DNA from: Mesonia sp008017825
GTDB lineage: Bacteria; Bacteroidota; Bacteroidia; Flavobacteriales; Flavobacteriaceae
Assembly: GCF_008017825.1 (NCBI RefSeq)
Contig: NZ_VRLS01000012.1
Location: 496,001-560,000, forward strand
Direction: 5' to 3'
DNA: 64,000 bases
Part shown: one piece after another, positions 45,515-54,787 of the stretch
Position numbering within the stretch: position 1 is the first letter of the stretch
How the letters are laid out: each line of letters begins with the position of its first letter
Program-made: the position numbers and the translations under genes
Notes under the pieces: generated by a model
What the model was told of the DNA's origin: nothing
The model's input: the letters and a program-made list of their open reading frames with translations, nothing else
Databases searched by the model: none

Positions 45515-45955
45515 TTAGTATTCACTTGACAAGATCAAAGTAGAATAATTATCACTGGCTTTATAGTTACCGCTTTTGATCATTTCATCGTTCAAATTAT
45601 CTATAAAGAATAACCTGCAATTTTGATCGATCGAATAGAAACTTTGCAAGTAGTCCAGTCCATCGTGTTGTTTTACCAAGTTCTGAACGAAAATAAACAG
45701 TTCTGCCACCTGTTTCTTATCAATGTGGTCTAAGACTCCTCTGCTGAGGTAGAAACTTCCGTTAAAGCGGTAATTTCCTTCTTCTTCCTGAATCTTATAC
45801 TCCAAACCTGTTTTAAAGGTGTAATGGCTAATGATATTTCCCAACTGCTCTGTGGTGATTTGAAGTTGCTCTGCAATCTGGCGATTGGTAATTCGTTTTT
45901 GTTGCAGTTGCTGGTATTGTTTGAATTTCTCCAAGTCTTTGTCTACTAATTCCAT
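45515..45955 (-). CDS. Small helix-turn-helix protein of unknown function
   Basis: A 146-residue protein beginning with a helix-turn-helix-like segment (RITNRQIAEQLQITTEQLGNII, about 20-41). The remainder, with VLDHIDKKQVAELFIFVQNLV, is unknown. It lies just upstream of the iteron region on the same strand as the putative initiator, so a regulator of replication or copy number is possible. I do not recognise the family. Confidence 0.55.
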   Translation of the reverse strand: MELVDKDLEKFKQYQQLQQKRITNRQIAEQLQITTEQLGNIISHYTFKTGLEYKIQEEEGNYRFNGSFYLSRGVLDHIDKKQVAELFIFVQNLVKQHDGLDYLQSFYSIDQNCRLFFIDNLNDEMIKSGNYKASDNYSTLILSSEY

Positions 45956-46035
45956 CGGTTATAAATTTTATACAACCTTCAGGACTTTTTACCAAAGATA
46001 CCCCTTGCATATCTTTTTTGTTCAGCGGAGCTTTA

Positions 46036-46057
46036 TGCCGCCAAGCACCTAAGCACA
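46036..46057 (+). repeat. Short dispersed repeat, partial copy
   Basis: GCCGCCAAGCACCTAAGCACA matches the left arm of the large inverted repeat at 48614-48725 (CCGCCAAGCACCTACGCACA) with one change. The rest of the 45956-46188 gap shows nothing else clear. Confidence 0.55.
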
Positions 46058-46188
46058 TCTAAGTATGCGTTTAGCAGAGGGGTTATGTCGAATTTCTTTA
46101 GTAAGAAGGAAGCGTTTTAAGCGCTCCCTCCCTAAGTTTCTTTGAGTGCCTTCCCCTTGATCAAAAAGACACTGAAAGCAAACTTTTT

Positions 46189-46533
46189 TTATTGTTTTTG
46201 GTACTCCTTAAAATCTTCTTTATCCGCGATCGGGAAAACCTTTCCCAGTATACCAAAACCAAGTTGTAGGTCTTTGTCCCTGGAGTTGGAATGGATGTGG
46301 GAAAACGAAAAAAGATAATAATCCTCGATTTTGAGGTTGGCTTTTATCATCTTTTCCGATAAGCTGGATAATAGGGCATCGGTAAAGCTCTTCTTTTCAC
46401 CTTCTTCCGACAGCACGTGTTCCAAAAACAGTTCATTGGCATTGTCGGTGTGTTTGTCCCTTGTCGGATTGGTCAGAAAGGTTATAAGGATCAATGCAAA
46501 TATTGAAATGGTTACAGTGAGTTGTGTTTTCAT
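46189..46533 (-). CDS. Small exported protein, DUF4359-like
   Basis: A 114-residue protein with one N-terminal hydrophobic segment (about 7-21, ISIFALILITFLTNP) that may be a signal or anchor. The end, DYYLFSFSHIHSN ... LGFGILGKVFPI, is the kind seen in DUF4359 proteins (an F-S motif then a GxxGKVFP stretch). Function unknown. It is followed upstream by two genes for larger exported proteins on the same strand. Confidence 0.6.
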   Translation of the reverse strand: MKTQLTVTISIFALILITFLTNPTRDKHTDNANELFLEHVLSEEGEKKSFTDALLSSLSEKMIKANLKIEDYYLFSFSHIHSNSRDKDLQLGFGILGKVFPIADKEDFKEYQKQ

Positions 46534-46547
46534 AAGTTTGGTTTATA

Positions 46548-47624
46548 TTAAAGTTCATTTACGATGATAAAATTGGCATCCATACCGCTGATGGTACCAA
46601 ATTGATAGCCTATTTTATAATTGCCTTTCTCATAGGAAGCCAATTGGGATTCAATGTATTTCTCTTGCTCTTCGGATAGCTGATGGTCCGAAGTAAATTT
46701 GATCTCTCCTTTTTTCTTTTTTAGTTCAATTTCACCTCGATCCAATTGTAGGTCAAACAGCAGGTTGACCTCAATACTCAGTGCCCGCTCCCTGCCGTGA
46801 TATTCCGTGGTAACCTTGGGAAGCTGGAATTCAAATCTTAGGTCTGAAAAATGACGAAGTTGAAAATCTTCTGTGTTACTATGGATTTTTTTCGTGCTTC
46901 CAGTATATGCCCAAGAACCTTCCCTTTGGGATAGTTTTACTTTATACAGTGCCTTTAGATCGGAAAACAATCCATCCTTTTTAAAATACTCCTTTTGAAC
47001 CTTTAGGTAGGCTTTTACAATTTCGGGGAATGCTTTTTGGGTATAACCCGCTTTAAACTCTTCGATATCGTGGTATTGGTTGATGTAATGGAAGTCAATG
47101 GCTGCCTTCTCTTGTTGTTTCTGGTTGCTTTCCATTTCATCCTTCCTTTTGTCAAGTTCTTTGGTTACCGCTGTGGGAAGTTGTTCCAAAGCGGTTTTAC
47201 GGAAGTAGACCACAGCGTGATTGCCTTCTGATCGAATATGGTTGAAATATTGATAATTCTCCACAAAATAATAATCGCCTATTTTAGTATTTCCATAGAA
47301 TTCATCGAATTTGCCCTTTACAAATTCAGCGGAAAGATGAGGGAACTCGGTGGTACGGTAACTGTAGGTTCCTTCTTCAAAGATAAAATGCAGTATGGCG
47401 TCCGTGCGGAGTTTCAGATCGTAATACATAGCATTGTACTTTTTGACCTCTATTTCGTTCAAACCGTATTTTCCGTATTTTTCATTGAATAACCATCTAG
47501 GGTTGTTCTGTTCCAAGACTTGTAGGAATATGACAGCCTTATTTTTGGACTGTCCCATTTCCAACTGACAGAACGATTTGAAGGTGGACAGCAGCAGAAA
47601 AGCAAATAAAAGACTTGTTTTCAT
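46548..47624 (-). CDS. Exported protein of unknown function
   Basis: The start is set at the ATG at 47624 because a signal peptide follows (MKTSLLFAFLLLSTFKSFCQ); the longer frame to 47696 has no signal. The mature ~338 residues are charged, with a Lys/Glu-rich middle and a beta-rich C-terminal half (LSIEVNLLFDLQLDRGEIELKKKKGEIKF). There is no domain I recognise. It is probably co-transcribed with the similarly exported gene upstream, 19 nt away. Both begin with related sequences (NPRWLFNEKYG here, YPDWEFNKSFN there), so they may be distant paralogues. Confidence 0.62.
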   Translation of the reverse strand: MKTSLLFAFLLLSTFKSFCQLEMGQSKNKAVIFLQVLEQNNPRWLFNEKYGKYGLNEIEVKKYNAMYYDLKLRTDAILHFIFEEGTYSYRTTEFPHLSAEFVKGKFDEFYGNTKIGDYYFVENYQYFNHIRSEGNHAVVYFRKTALEQLPTAVTKELDKRKDEMESNQKQQEKAAIDFHYINQYHDIEEFKAGYTQKAFPEIVKAYLKVQKEYFKKDGLFSDLKALYKVKLSQREGSWAYTGSTKKIHSNTEDFQLRHFSDLRFEFQLPKVTTEYHGRERALSIEVNLLFDLQLDRGEIELKKKKGEIKFTSDHQLSEEQEKYIESQLASYEKGNYKIGYQFGTISGMDANFIIVNEL

Positions 47625-47643
47625 TCTTAAAGTTATTTGTAGG

Positions 47644-48537
47644 TTAATCATAGCTTCTAAAATTTGGCACCTCCTTACTCTGTTGTGTATACACACCCTC
47701 TAAGGTCAAGCCTGATCCAAGCCCACAGTTATTTTGGTAATTATTTACGGTGATTTTTTGTGTTTCAATGGTCAATTTCACGATACAGCCTCCAAATTCA
47801 TCATCTTCATATAGTGCGGTGTTCCCATTTAAGACAACAAGTCCTTCCAGTTCACTAAAACTTCTAGAATTGCCCACGTTAAATAGGAACATCAGTTTAC
47901 CATCGGTAAGCTCAGCTATCCTAAGCTGATTGTCATACTCATCTGCGTAAGTACCATTTATGGGACTGTCCTTTTGAAGCCTTTGGAGTAAAATAGGTTT
48001 ATTGAGTATTCGGTAATCCCTTTTCTGGACATAATCTCCCTGAGGGCGGATGCTTTCCATTGTCTTACGAACACTGTCAGGTAGCTCCGTAAATTCCGTT
48101 ATGCTGGTAACGATCGAAGGAAGGTTACCAATCATTTTGAGCTGTGTCACCTTCTGATAATCTTCTCGGTGGTTATCTGTAAAGTAATACTCCCCGATCT
48201 TGTGTTCTTTATTATTTTGCTCAAAAGCTGACAACACATTTTTTGATTTTGGGAACTGTTGTATTCTTTTCGTACAAATACCCTTTTCAAATTTATAGAT
48301 CTCGATGATCTCGGTATCGCTGGAAGTAAGGGAGGAGAACTCGTTTACTTTGCGAACCCTATACTCTTGGATTTCATTCTCTTCGTTGAAGGACTTGTTA
48401 AACTCCCAATCAGGATAGTTTTGTTGGTAATAGGCATAGGAGTTTTCAATACTTTCCAGACCTTCTCCCAAACCTGCATATTGAGCATGGGAGGGAATGA
48501 AAATAATTAAGAAAAGACAAAAAAATGTCTGCTTCAT
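47644..48537 (-). CDS. Exported protein of unknown function, paralogue-like
   Basis: A 297-residue protein with a signal peptide (MKQTFFCLFLIIFIPSHAQ). An early QQNYPDWEFNKSFN segment and a GEYYFTDNHREDYQ segment parallel the next gene (GDYYFVENYQYF). The last ~110 residues form a small beta-barrel-like unit (INGTYADEYDNQLRIAEL ... CGLGSGLTLEGVY) reminiscent of lipocalin-like calyx domains. No function is evident. It is the first gene after the large inverted repeat. Confidence 0.62.
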   Translation of the reverse strand: MKQTFFCLFLIIFIPSHAQYAGLGEGLESIENSYAYYQQNYPDWEFNKSFNEENEIQEYRVRKVNEFSSLTSSDTEIIEIYKFEKGICTKRIQQFPKSKNVLSAFEQNNKEHKIGEYYFTDNHREDYQKVTQLKMIGNLPSIVTSITEFTELPDSVRKTMESIRPQGDYVQKRDYRILNKPILLQRLQKDSPINGTYADEYDNQLRIAELTDGKLMFLFNVGNSRSFSELEGLVVLNGNTALYEDDEFGGCIVKLTIETQKITVNNYQNNCGLGSGLTLEGVYTQQSKEVPNFRSYD

Positions 48538-48613
48538 CTGATAGATTTTTAGGTATCCATCAGTTCCGAATGGAGGTTTTTAAAAACAAAAAAGCGTGGA
48601 ACTGTAGCTTACC

Positions 48614-48725
48614 GTTATCGAGGTACCGCCAAGCACCTACGCACAAATAAACACAGCCCACGCCGAAGCGTGAGCGTTGGTCTATTAAACTTGTGCGTAT
48701 CTTAAAATTGGCGGTTTTCGATAAC
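48614..48725. repeat. 112-bp composite inverted repeat able to form a long hairpin
   Basis: Three perfect paired blocks are nested: GTTATCGA with TCGATAAC, ACCGCCAA with TTGGCGGT, and TACGCACAA with TTGTGCGTA. Mismatched spacers separate them. The apex holds a further hairpin, CACGC-CGAA-GCGTG (48659-48672). A small hairpin AATAGC-TAAC-GCTATT follows at 48732-48747. The structure occupies the 316-bp gene-free stretch 48538-48853. Confidence 0.8.
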
Positions 48726-48803
48726 AAGTGAAATAGCTAACGCTATTGATTCAATATTTTTGTCAGGGTAAAAATACTAAACAATTACCGATAAAGGAAA
48801 ACA

Positions 48804-48834
48804 AAAAAGCCTGAACATAATTATTCAGGCTTTT
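48804..48834 (-). terminator. Terminator downstream of the 48854 gene
   Basis: AAAAGCCTGAA pairs with TTCAGGCTTTT around a short loop, with A/T tracts. Read on the minus strand it follows the stop codon at 48854. Confidence 0.8.
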
Positions 48835-48853
48835 AAACGGTGGTAAAGTTTTA

Positions 48854-49213
48854 TCAAGCTGTTAGATCATTTTTCAATTTAAACTGCTTTAAAAACGTTC
48901 TACCGTGGTCATACTTGGAGAATTTTTGCACACAATTGTCCAATATATCCTCTCCCTTTATCAAATCAACAGCTTCAGGGTGATGTATGATGATGGCTTC
49001 CAATGTTTTCTCACAAAGGTTCTTTCCCACCAAACGTTCAAAGCCTGTAGAGACCTTTTTACTGTTGATTATCTTCTCAAAATAAGCAAGCTTGTCTTTA
49101 TCATTGGTCAAAGAATCCCACTTGGGTAAGATCCTTCTGGGATAGTATACCCCTTTGACAGCCATATTTCGGATACATTTATCGATCAATTTAATTAATT
49201 GTTTGAGTGTCAT
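48854..49213 (-). CDS. Small protein downstream of the integrase, unknown
   Basis: A 119-residue basic, mostly helical protein with a leucine-rich N-terminal helix (LKQLIKLIDKCIRNM) and a central FERLVGKNLCEKTLEAIIIHHPEAV segment. There is no recognised domain. It starts 18 nt after the integrase stop codon and ends at a terminator, so it is the last gene of the integrase transcript. A directionality or accessory role is possible but not shown. Confidence 0.6.
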   Translation of the reverse strand: MTLKQLIKLIDKCIRNMAVKGVYYPRRILPKWDSLTNDKDKLAYFEKIINSKKVSTGFERLVGKNLCEKTLEAIIIHHPEAVDLIKGEDILDNCVQKFSKYDHGRTFLKQFKLKNDLTA

Positions 49214-49231
49214 ACTATTTGATTTATAAGG

Positions 49232-50467
49232 TTATGCGGATTGCTTGGATTGTTCCAGAAAACGCTTGGCATTTTCCTCATTGGAGATTTTTATATAATC
49301 CATAAAGACTTTTTCACTGCTATGCCCTGTGATTTTCATGATCATGGTTTTGTCAAAACCTCTCTTGTACATATTGGTAGCGAACGATCTTCTAGCGGTG
49401 TGGGTAGATATTAACTCCCATCTTTTAAATTTTGTTGTAATGGTCTTTCCTCCCCTACGGTTATAGGTCTTAACGTCAGAGTCCATTTCCGCTAATTGAC
49501 CAAGCTTTTTCAAATGGCGGTTCATCGTCTGATTTTGGAGGGGTTTGGGTAAATTATAATTGTATTTCTCCAAAACCAACTTAACTTCATTTAATATAGG
49601 GATGATAATATCGGTACCGGTTTTCTGTGTACGGATGCTAATAAGATCCGCATTAATATTCTCTTTGGTGATTTTACCAAGATCACTAAAGCGCAGCCCG
49701 GTATAACAAGCGACATAGAATAAGTCTCTGACCTTTTCTAATTTTCTATCTTCATTTAAATCTAACTCTATCCATTTGCTTAGTTCTTGCTCATCAAGGT
49801 AGATATTGCTGACTTCTTCTTTGGTGACCTTAAAACTTTTTGATTTATAAGCGGTGTTGTCGTTATACCCCTCTTGGGTAGCCTCATTAAGTACGGTTTT
49901 GAGAAGTTTAATGATCTTGCCGAAGCCATTTATCTTCAGTCCTAAAGTATTGACGTAATATTCGTAATAGTTGTTATAAAAATCCATATTGATATTATGC
50001 CAATCGATAATCGATCCCCAGTTGCGCTCAAATTTCTTTAAATTCTTGAAACTTGTTTTGTAGGAGCGTAAAGTGTTGGGGGATAATCTGTTTTCGGATT
50101 TATGGATAAATTTCTCTACATATTGCCAAAAGGATAGTTTTTCGATTTTCTTATCATCCTTCTGTCTCCCTAACCATACATCCTTTACATACGAAACTGT
50201 AGGCTCAATTTCGTCGAAAAGGCAATCATTAATAATATCTTCTACCCTTTGTTTAAGTTTGGTCAAATAACGATTCATTTTTAAATATCCCGGATAGGTG
50301 CGTTTCACTCTCTGATTGCGTTTATCCCAGTCTTTAATATGGATTATTTTTTTGGTATAGAAGAGTGTGCATTTACTTTGATGGCAATAGCGAATAAAAA
50401 GCTGTGCTTTTTTCGATCGCTTTTTTCTTTGGGTTTGCGTTTGCCGCAATTCATAATTTACAGTCAT
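49232..50467 (-). CDS. Tyrosine recombinase (island integrase)
   Basis: A 411-residue integrase of the Bacteroidota phage/conjugative-element type. An arm-binding start (about 1-110, with ARM-like KKRSKKAQLFIRYCHQSKC) is followed by a SAM-like core-binding domain (about 115-210) and a catalytic domain. The catalytic domain shows Arg in CYTGLRFSDLG, H356 and R359 (STHTARRSFATN), H382 (ITGHSSEKV) and nucleophile Y391 (MDYIKIS). All required residues are present. It is the obvious candidate for integration at tRNA-Phe, though it lies about 6 kb from the right attachment site. Confidence 0.95.
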   Translation of the reverse strand: MTVNYELRQTQTQRKKRSKKAQLFIRYCHQSKCTLFYTKKIIHIKDWDKRNQRVKRTYPGYLKMNRYLTKLKQRVEDIINDCLFDEIEPTVSYVKDVWLGRQKDDKKIEKLSFWQYVEKFIHKSENRLSPNTLRSYKTSFKNLKKFERNWGSIIDWHNINMDFYNNYYEYYVNTLGLKINGFGKIIKLLKTVLNEATQEGYNDNTAYKSKSFKVTKEEVSNIYLDEQELSKWIELDLNEDRKLEKVRDLFYVACYTGLRFSDLGKITKENINADLISIRTQKTGTDIIIPILNEVKLVLEKYNYNLPKPLQNQTMNRHLKKLGQLAEMDSDVKTYNRRGGKTITTKFKRWELISTHTARRSFATNMYKRGFDKTMIMKITGHSSEKVFMDYIKISNEENAKRFLEQSKQSA

Positions 50468-50508
50468 TTTTCAACAATTTTGATTAAACTTGAATGGGAA
50501 GGTCCCTA

Positions 50509-51429
50509 TTAAAATAGTAGCCCGAAATTGAGGTCGGTTAAAAAATCAGAAAAACAATGTTTTCCGCTTTGTCTGACCGCATCAAATTTCTTTCTAAGGG
50601 CTTTTCTCCTTCTAGATTTCTGTACTGGTGAAAGAGAGGACCTATCAATGATATCCAGAGCCATTTCCTGAACTGGTTTATAGGTATACTTACCCGCCCA
50701 TAATAGTGTTTGGAAAAGTATATCGTCAAATTTTTCACCTTTAGAAGTATTGAAGCATACGTGAATCTGATATTGAATAAAAATCTTTAAATTATGAAGA
50801 GAATATTCATACTCTTCTTTTATAAATTTTTCGAGGTTCATTTTTTCAGGTTTAGAAACCTTCATCTCTGTTTTGACACAGTCAAAAGTATCTTCAAAAT
50901 CGAAATTTTTTCTCACCGTAGGGTGCATTTTCTTTTCCAGGTTGTGTCTTACTTCATATAGTTTGAACTGCTGTTTCTTGTTACCATACATAATGAACCT
51001 CTTATCTTTTTTTAAAAGATCCATATCATCCACCCCAACAATAAATGATTGTAATTCCTTGACCGAGAAATCAGAGTCATGAAGTATCGCTACTTCATAA
51101 TCACAAACCCTTGCATCGAATAGGTTTACCCTAAGAAACTCTGAAAGCTTATTAAACGCATCCTCAATATCGCTTTTGCTTGTTTCCACAAAGTTGTGAC
51201 CATTAAGGAAAAAGGGAACGCTAAGAGAAACTGTTAATACACCGTTGCAAAGATAGATATCGATATATTCCCCGAATAAGCCATACTGTTTTAGTAAGGT
51301 ATGATTGGTATCCAACTTATAGCGATTTTTGATTCTAGGGTGAGGAACCAAACAGTAATCACTTATAGCTTTTACGCCGTGTTTTCTAATCTTGATAAAA
51401 TCCAGTTGAACAAATCTTCTTTTTTCCAT
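50509..51429 (-). CDS. Unknown protein of the replication module (possible initiator)
   Basis: A 306-residue basic protein between the integrase and the DNA polymerase genes. It reads MEKRRFVQLDFIKIRK at the start, has SVPFFLNGHNFVETSKSD near residue 75, and ends with a strongly basic helix (SPVQKSRRRKALRKKFDAVR). Size and position recall phage or plasmid replication proteins, but I do not see a rolling-circle HUH motif or a relaxase motif. No function is assigned. Confidence 0.55.
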   Translation of the reverse strand: MEKRRFVQLDFIKIRKHGVKAISDYCLVPHPRIKNRYKLDTNHTLLKQYGLFGEYIDIYLCNGVLTVSLSVPFFLNGHNFVETSKSDIEDAFNKLSEFLRVNLFDARVCDYEVAILHDSDFSVKELQSFIVGVDDMDLLKKDKRFIMYGNKKQQFKLYEVRHNLEKKMHPTVRKNFDFEDTFDCVKTEMKVSKPEKMNLEKFIKEEYEYSLHNLKIFIQYQIHVCFNTSKGEKFDDILFQTLLWAGKYTYKPVQEMALDIIDRSSLSPVQKSRRRKALRKKFDAVRQSGKHCFSDFLTDLNFGLLF

Positions 51430-51462
51430 AATTATTGTTTTTATATTAAAATTTATACTTAT

Positions 51463-53208
51463 TTAGTGCACTTCTTGCCACGTCTTACCAACTTGGAGAT
51501 CGACTTCCAGTTTTACAGGTAACGAGATGACGTTTTCCATTTCAAACCGTATGAGCTCACGCATATGCTCGACTTCATCATCAGGTACTTCAAATACCAG
51601 TTCATCGTGAACTTGAAGGATCATTTTGCTGTGTAACCCTTCCTGTTTTATGCGCCGATGAATATTGACCATTGCCACACGGATAATATCGGCGGCGCTT
51701 CCTTGAATTGGTGTATTCATTGCGGCACGTTTGGCTTTCTCTCTTTTGTAAGAATTTTCGGAATGGATGTGGGGCAGAGGTCTCTTGCGTCCGAAAATCG
51801 TTTCCGCATACCCGTTACAATCCGCTCTGAACACTAATTCATCGCGATATTGTTTTACACCTTGGTACAACTCAAAATACGCATCGATAAACACCTGACA
51901 TTCCTCTTGACTGTACTTCCTTTCGGAATCTTTATTGATCGATTTTGCTAAACCGTGCGCGGTCATCCCATAAATCAAACCGAAATTCACCTTCTTACCT
52001 ATTGTCCCTCTTTGATAATCTGTAACATCACTGTACTCTATATGTAAAGCTTTGGAAGTAGTTAACCTGTGTAGGTCAATTCCTTCATTGTAGGCTTTGA
52101 TCATTGTAGGGTCTTTTGATAGTGAAGCCATTATTCTTAATTCGACATTGCTGTAATCTGCTCCAATCAACTGGTATCCATCCGGGGCAGCAACGCATCC
52201 TCTGAGTTTATTCCCAATGGTTCTGCTAGGGATATTTTGAAGGTTCGGGTTACTCGAGCTTAACCTCCCAGTTGCAGTAACCGTTTGATTGAATGAGGTG
52301 TGCAACCGTCCAGTGGTAGGGTGGGTCCTTTTGAGTGCCTTGATGAAGGTGCCTGACACTTTATCCAATGCCCGATACTCTATAATTTGCCCTACGAGGG
52401 GATGTGAGTGTATTAACTGCTCTAGAATTTCCGATGATACCGAAAAGTGACCGTTCTTTCCTTTGTTTCCTATTGGTTCCAAACCTAATTGATCAAACAG
52501 AACATTGGCAAGCTGTATAGGGGAATTGATATTGATATCTCCTTCAATGAATTCTTGCATTGCTGAAAGAACTTCCTCTTTCTTCTTCTCAATTTTCAAT
52601 GCAATTTTCTGTAGTAACTTCTTATCAATGAAAACCCCGTTGTATTCCATTTCAGCAATGACGGGCACCAATTGGTTATCTATCACACTAATTTTCTCAA
52701 GGTTGTTGGATTCGATTTCTTTAATTAGATATAGATATAGTTGAAGTGTCTGGTCTGCATCTTCACAAGCATAATCTCTTACAGTTTCATTACAGACCCC
52801 TTCCAGTGTTTTGCTGTCTTTATCACCAATGGCAATGTCATCATACTTGATTTGCTGGTAGTTAAGATGAATTTTAGAGATATGTTTAAGGTTATGTTTC
52901 TTGCGATCGGGAAAAAGCAAATAATCCAATACCATTGTATCAATGATTGTCCCCTTTACTATAATTCCGTGGGAACGTAAAACATTTAGATCGAATCTCA
53001 AATTATGACCAATCCATACGATATCAGGGTTACTAAATAGCACTTCTAGTTTTTTAAGCGCTAGCTTTCGGTACTTTCTATTGGGAAGAGGAATGTACAC
53101 CGCTTTATTGACACTGGTACTAATAGCCATACCAATGATCTTAGCTTGATGAACGTCCAAGCTATCGGTCTCCAGGTCAAAACAGATCACTCTCTTACTC
53201 CTTTTCAT
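51463..53208 (-). CDS. Family A DNA polymerase with 3'-5' exonuclease domain
   Basis: A 581-residue PolI-type polymerase without the N-terminal 5'-nuclease. The exonuclease domain starts CFDLETDSLD (about 9-18) and contains WIGHNLRFDLN. Polymerase motif A is GADYSNVELRIMASLS, motif B is RGTIGKKVNFGLIYGM and motif C is LQVHDELVFE, so all catalytic residues are kept. The primase/helicase gene just upstream overlaps it by 14 nt. A private PolA of this kind is typical of phages and some integrative plasmids, not of ordinary islands. Confidence 0.94.
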   Translation of the reverse strand: MKRSKRVICFDLETDSLDVHQAKIIGMAISTSVNKAVYIPLPNRKYRKLALKKLEVLFSNPDIVWIGHNLRFDLNVLRSHGIIVKGTIIDTMVLDYLLFPDRKKHNLKHISKIHLNYQQIKYDDIAIGDKDSKTLEGVCNETVRDYACEDADQTLQLYLYLIKEIESNNLEKISVIDNQLVPVIAEMEYNGVFIDKKLLQKIALKIEKKKEEVLSAMQEFIEGDININSPIQLANVLFDQLGLEPIGNKGKNGHFSVSSEILEQLIHSHPLVGQIIEYRALDKVSGTFIKALKRTHPTTGRLHTSFNQTVTATGRLSSSNPNLQNIPSRTIGNKLRGCVAAPDGYQLIGADYSNVELRIMASLSKDPTMIKAYNEGIDLHRLTTSKALHIEYSDVTDYQRGTIGKKVNFGLIYGMTAHGLAKSINKDSERKYSQEECQVFIDAYFELYQGVKQYRDELVFRADCNGYAETIFGRKRPLPHIHSENSYKREKAKRAAMNTPIQGSAADIIRVAMVNIHRRIKQEGLHSKMILQVHDELVFEVPDDEVEHMRELIRFEMENVISLPVKLEVDLQVGKTWQEVH

Positions 53209-54784
53209 CTTCTTTATTTATGTTGTTAATAAAACGGGTAAGTTTATTGGGTGTATCTACTATTTTGTACTGGGTATCTACATCCGCAATCGTTTGGATA
53301 GGTTGTGATTGTTTTGAGTCTCCACTACTTAACTCAATATATTTTTTTGTGTTTGCCGGGGTCTCTGTAAAAGCAATGTTTTTGGAGTCTAGGTATTTCT
53401 TGACCTTGTGGGTAAAATTATTCCTCCTTGGAACGTATTTGGGCTGGGTGTAGCCCCCTTTTCTGAATTCCTCATACAGGTCAGCTTTATGAAACCTTTG
53501 GACTCCTTGTTCTATCTTCTCATCGAGAAACTCGACCAGTTCCAGACCAACCTCAGCATAGAGCTTTCGCTCTTCCAAATTGATATTTACAGGTTCTACT
53601 AATCCTTGAGATAAGTAGGTATGTACACAGTGTACGATGAAGTTGTCGAATAGCAGCCATTGTTCATCATTCCAATCGGTAAAAAAGTTATGACCAAATT
53701 CCGCCTGTGGGGTAAGGTGTTTACCATAGTAGGGTGACACCTCAATTTCGTGCAATCTTCTTTCGGTGGAATTACCCTCACTTCTATTTAAGTAATGATT
53801 GGTGGTAGTTGCGATTTTTGGGGAATATTCAAAGGGAAGAGAAACTGTAGGTTTATATTTTTCCTCAATTTCAAAACTGTCGGTCGATAGGTTAAAATAG
53901 TTATCCAAATTTTCTTTTTTGGAGGCATCATTGATCAATACCAATTGGGTGAAAATTTTCACCTTTTGAAACGCAAACCGATGAGAGGATTGAAGACGTT
54001 TCCCTCCTAATTCAACTACATTTATAACATGGGAAAGTGCTTTTAATAGTAAACTTTTCCCTGTTCCTCCATTGCTTGTTTGGTTGTCCCCTGTGACTTG
54101 ATCAATAAGTACAACGATTTTTGGGTTGACAGGATCCTTATAGTCGTGCACCAAATATCCCAGAGTAGTAATTAATACAAGAAATCTTTCCTCATTTTGT
54201 CCCGCAAGATTCCAGGCAAACTGATAAAAATCTCCTTTTTCTATATCAGATAGTTTTTGAAAATCTCTTTTGATCAATCGGTTATGAAGAAGGGGAGAGC
54301 CAAAATCAGTTTTTTTGATCTGACTAATTCCTAAACGTGTGATTTCAACGAGTGTATTCTCAAATTGGAGGTGACAACACTCTTCCGAATCGATTTTAAG
54401 CTCTATCGTTTCAATTTTGAAAAACGATTCAATGTTTTTGGTATAAAACTTATAGGAGTTTTCAACTACAGCTCCAAGTACGTCATTCACATCGACAACA
54501 CCATTTGCCTTATCGAAATTCCGCTCAAAATATTCAACGATCAATTTCGAAATATCGGCAATTTCGATAAGCCTAATGCAATTGTCTTCAATGACGGCAA
54601 AGCTATACCCATCAACTCCTTTGAAACTGATTTTTCGGATATTTAAGATAAGTTGTAGAAAAATAATGAGCTGGTAATAATTCACTACTACTTTTCCTCT
54701 AAACTTCCTCCAAAAGATTAGATCTTTTTCACGCAAAGAGTTACACAACTTTTGCTCCTTTTTGAGACTTTTAAATTCCTTCAC
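53195..54784 (-). CDS. Phage/plasmid primase-helicase-type ATPase (D5/SF3-like)
   Basis: A 529-residue protein. The ATPase core has VVLIDQVTGDNQ followed by Walker A SNGGTGKSLLLKAL (near residue 240), an acidic Walker B-like VLINDAS and a sensor segment KIATTTNHYLN then RRLHEIEV. This is the order of SF3 helicases of phages and plasmids. The N-terminal ~200 residues would carry primase or accessory functions but show no clear zinc finger. It lies 3 nt after the small helix-turn-helix gene and overlaps the polymerase gene, forming one replication operon. Confidence 0.82.
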   Translation of the reverse strand: MKEFKSLKKEQKLCNSLREKDLIFWRKFRGKVVVNYYQLIIFLQLILNIRKISFKGVDGYSFAVIEDNCIRLIEIADISKLIVEYFERNFDKANGVVDVNDVLGAVVENSYKFYTKNIESFFKIETIELKIDSEECCHLQFENTLVEITRLGISQIKKTDFGSPLLHNRLIKRDFQKLSDIEKGDFYQFAWNLAGQNEERFLVLITTLGYLVHDYKDPVNPKIVVLIDQVTGDNQTSNGGTGKSLLLKALSHVINVVELGGKRLQSSHRFAFQKVKIFTQLVLINDASKKENLDNYFNLSTDSFEIEEKYKPTVSLPFEYSPKIATTTNHYLNRSEGNSTERRLHEIEVSPYYGKHLTPQAEFGHNFFTDWNDEQWLLFDNFIVHCVHTYLSQGLVEPVNINLEERKLYAEVGLELVEFLDEKIEQGVQRFHKADLYEEFRKGGYTQPKYVPRRNNFTHKVKKYLDSKNIAFTETPANTKKYIELSSGDSKQSQPIQTIADVDTQYKIVDTPNKLTRFINNINKEDEKE

Positions 54785-54787
54785 GAC

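Noticed and set aside
48614..48725. Integron attC-like site
   Set aside because: The end boxes read GTTATCG...CGATAAC, the reverse order of the attC consensus (RYYYAAC...GTTRRRY), and no integron integrase is present.
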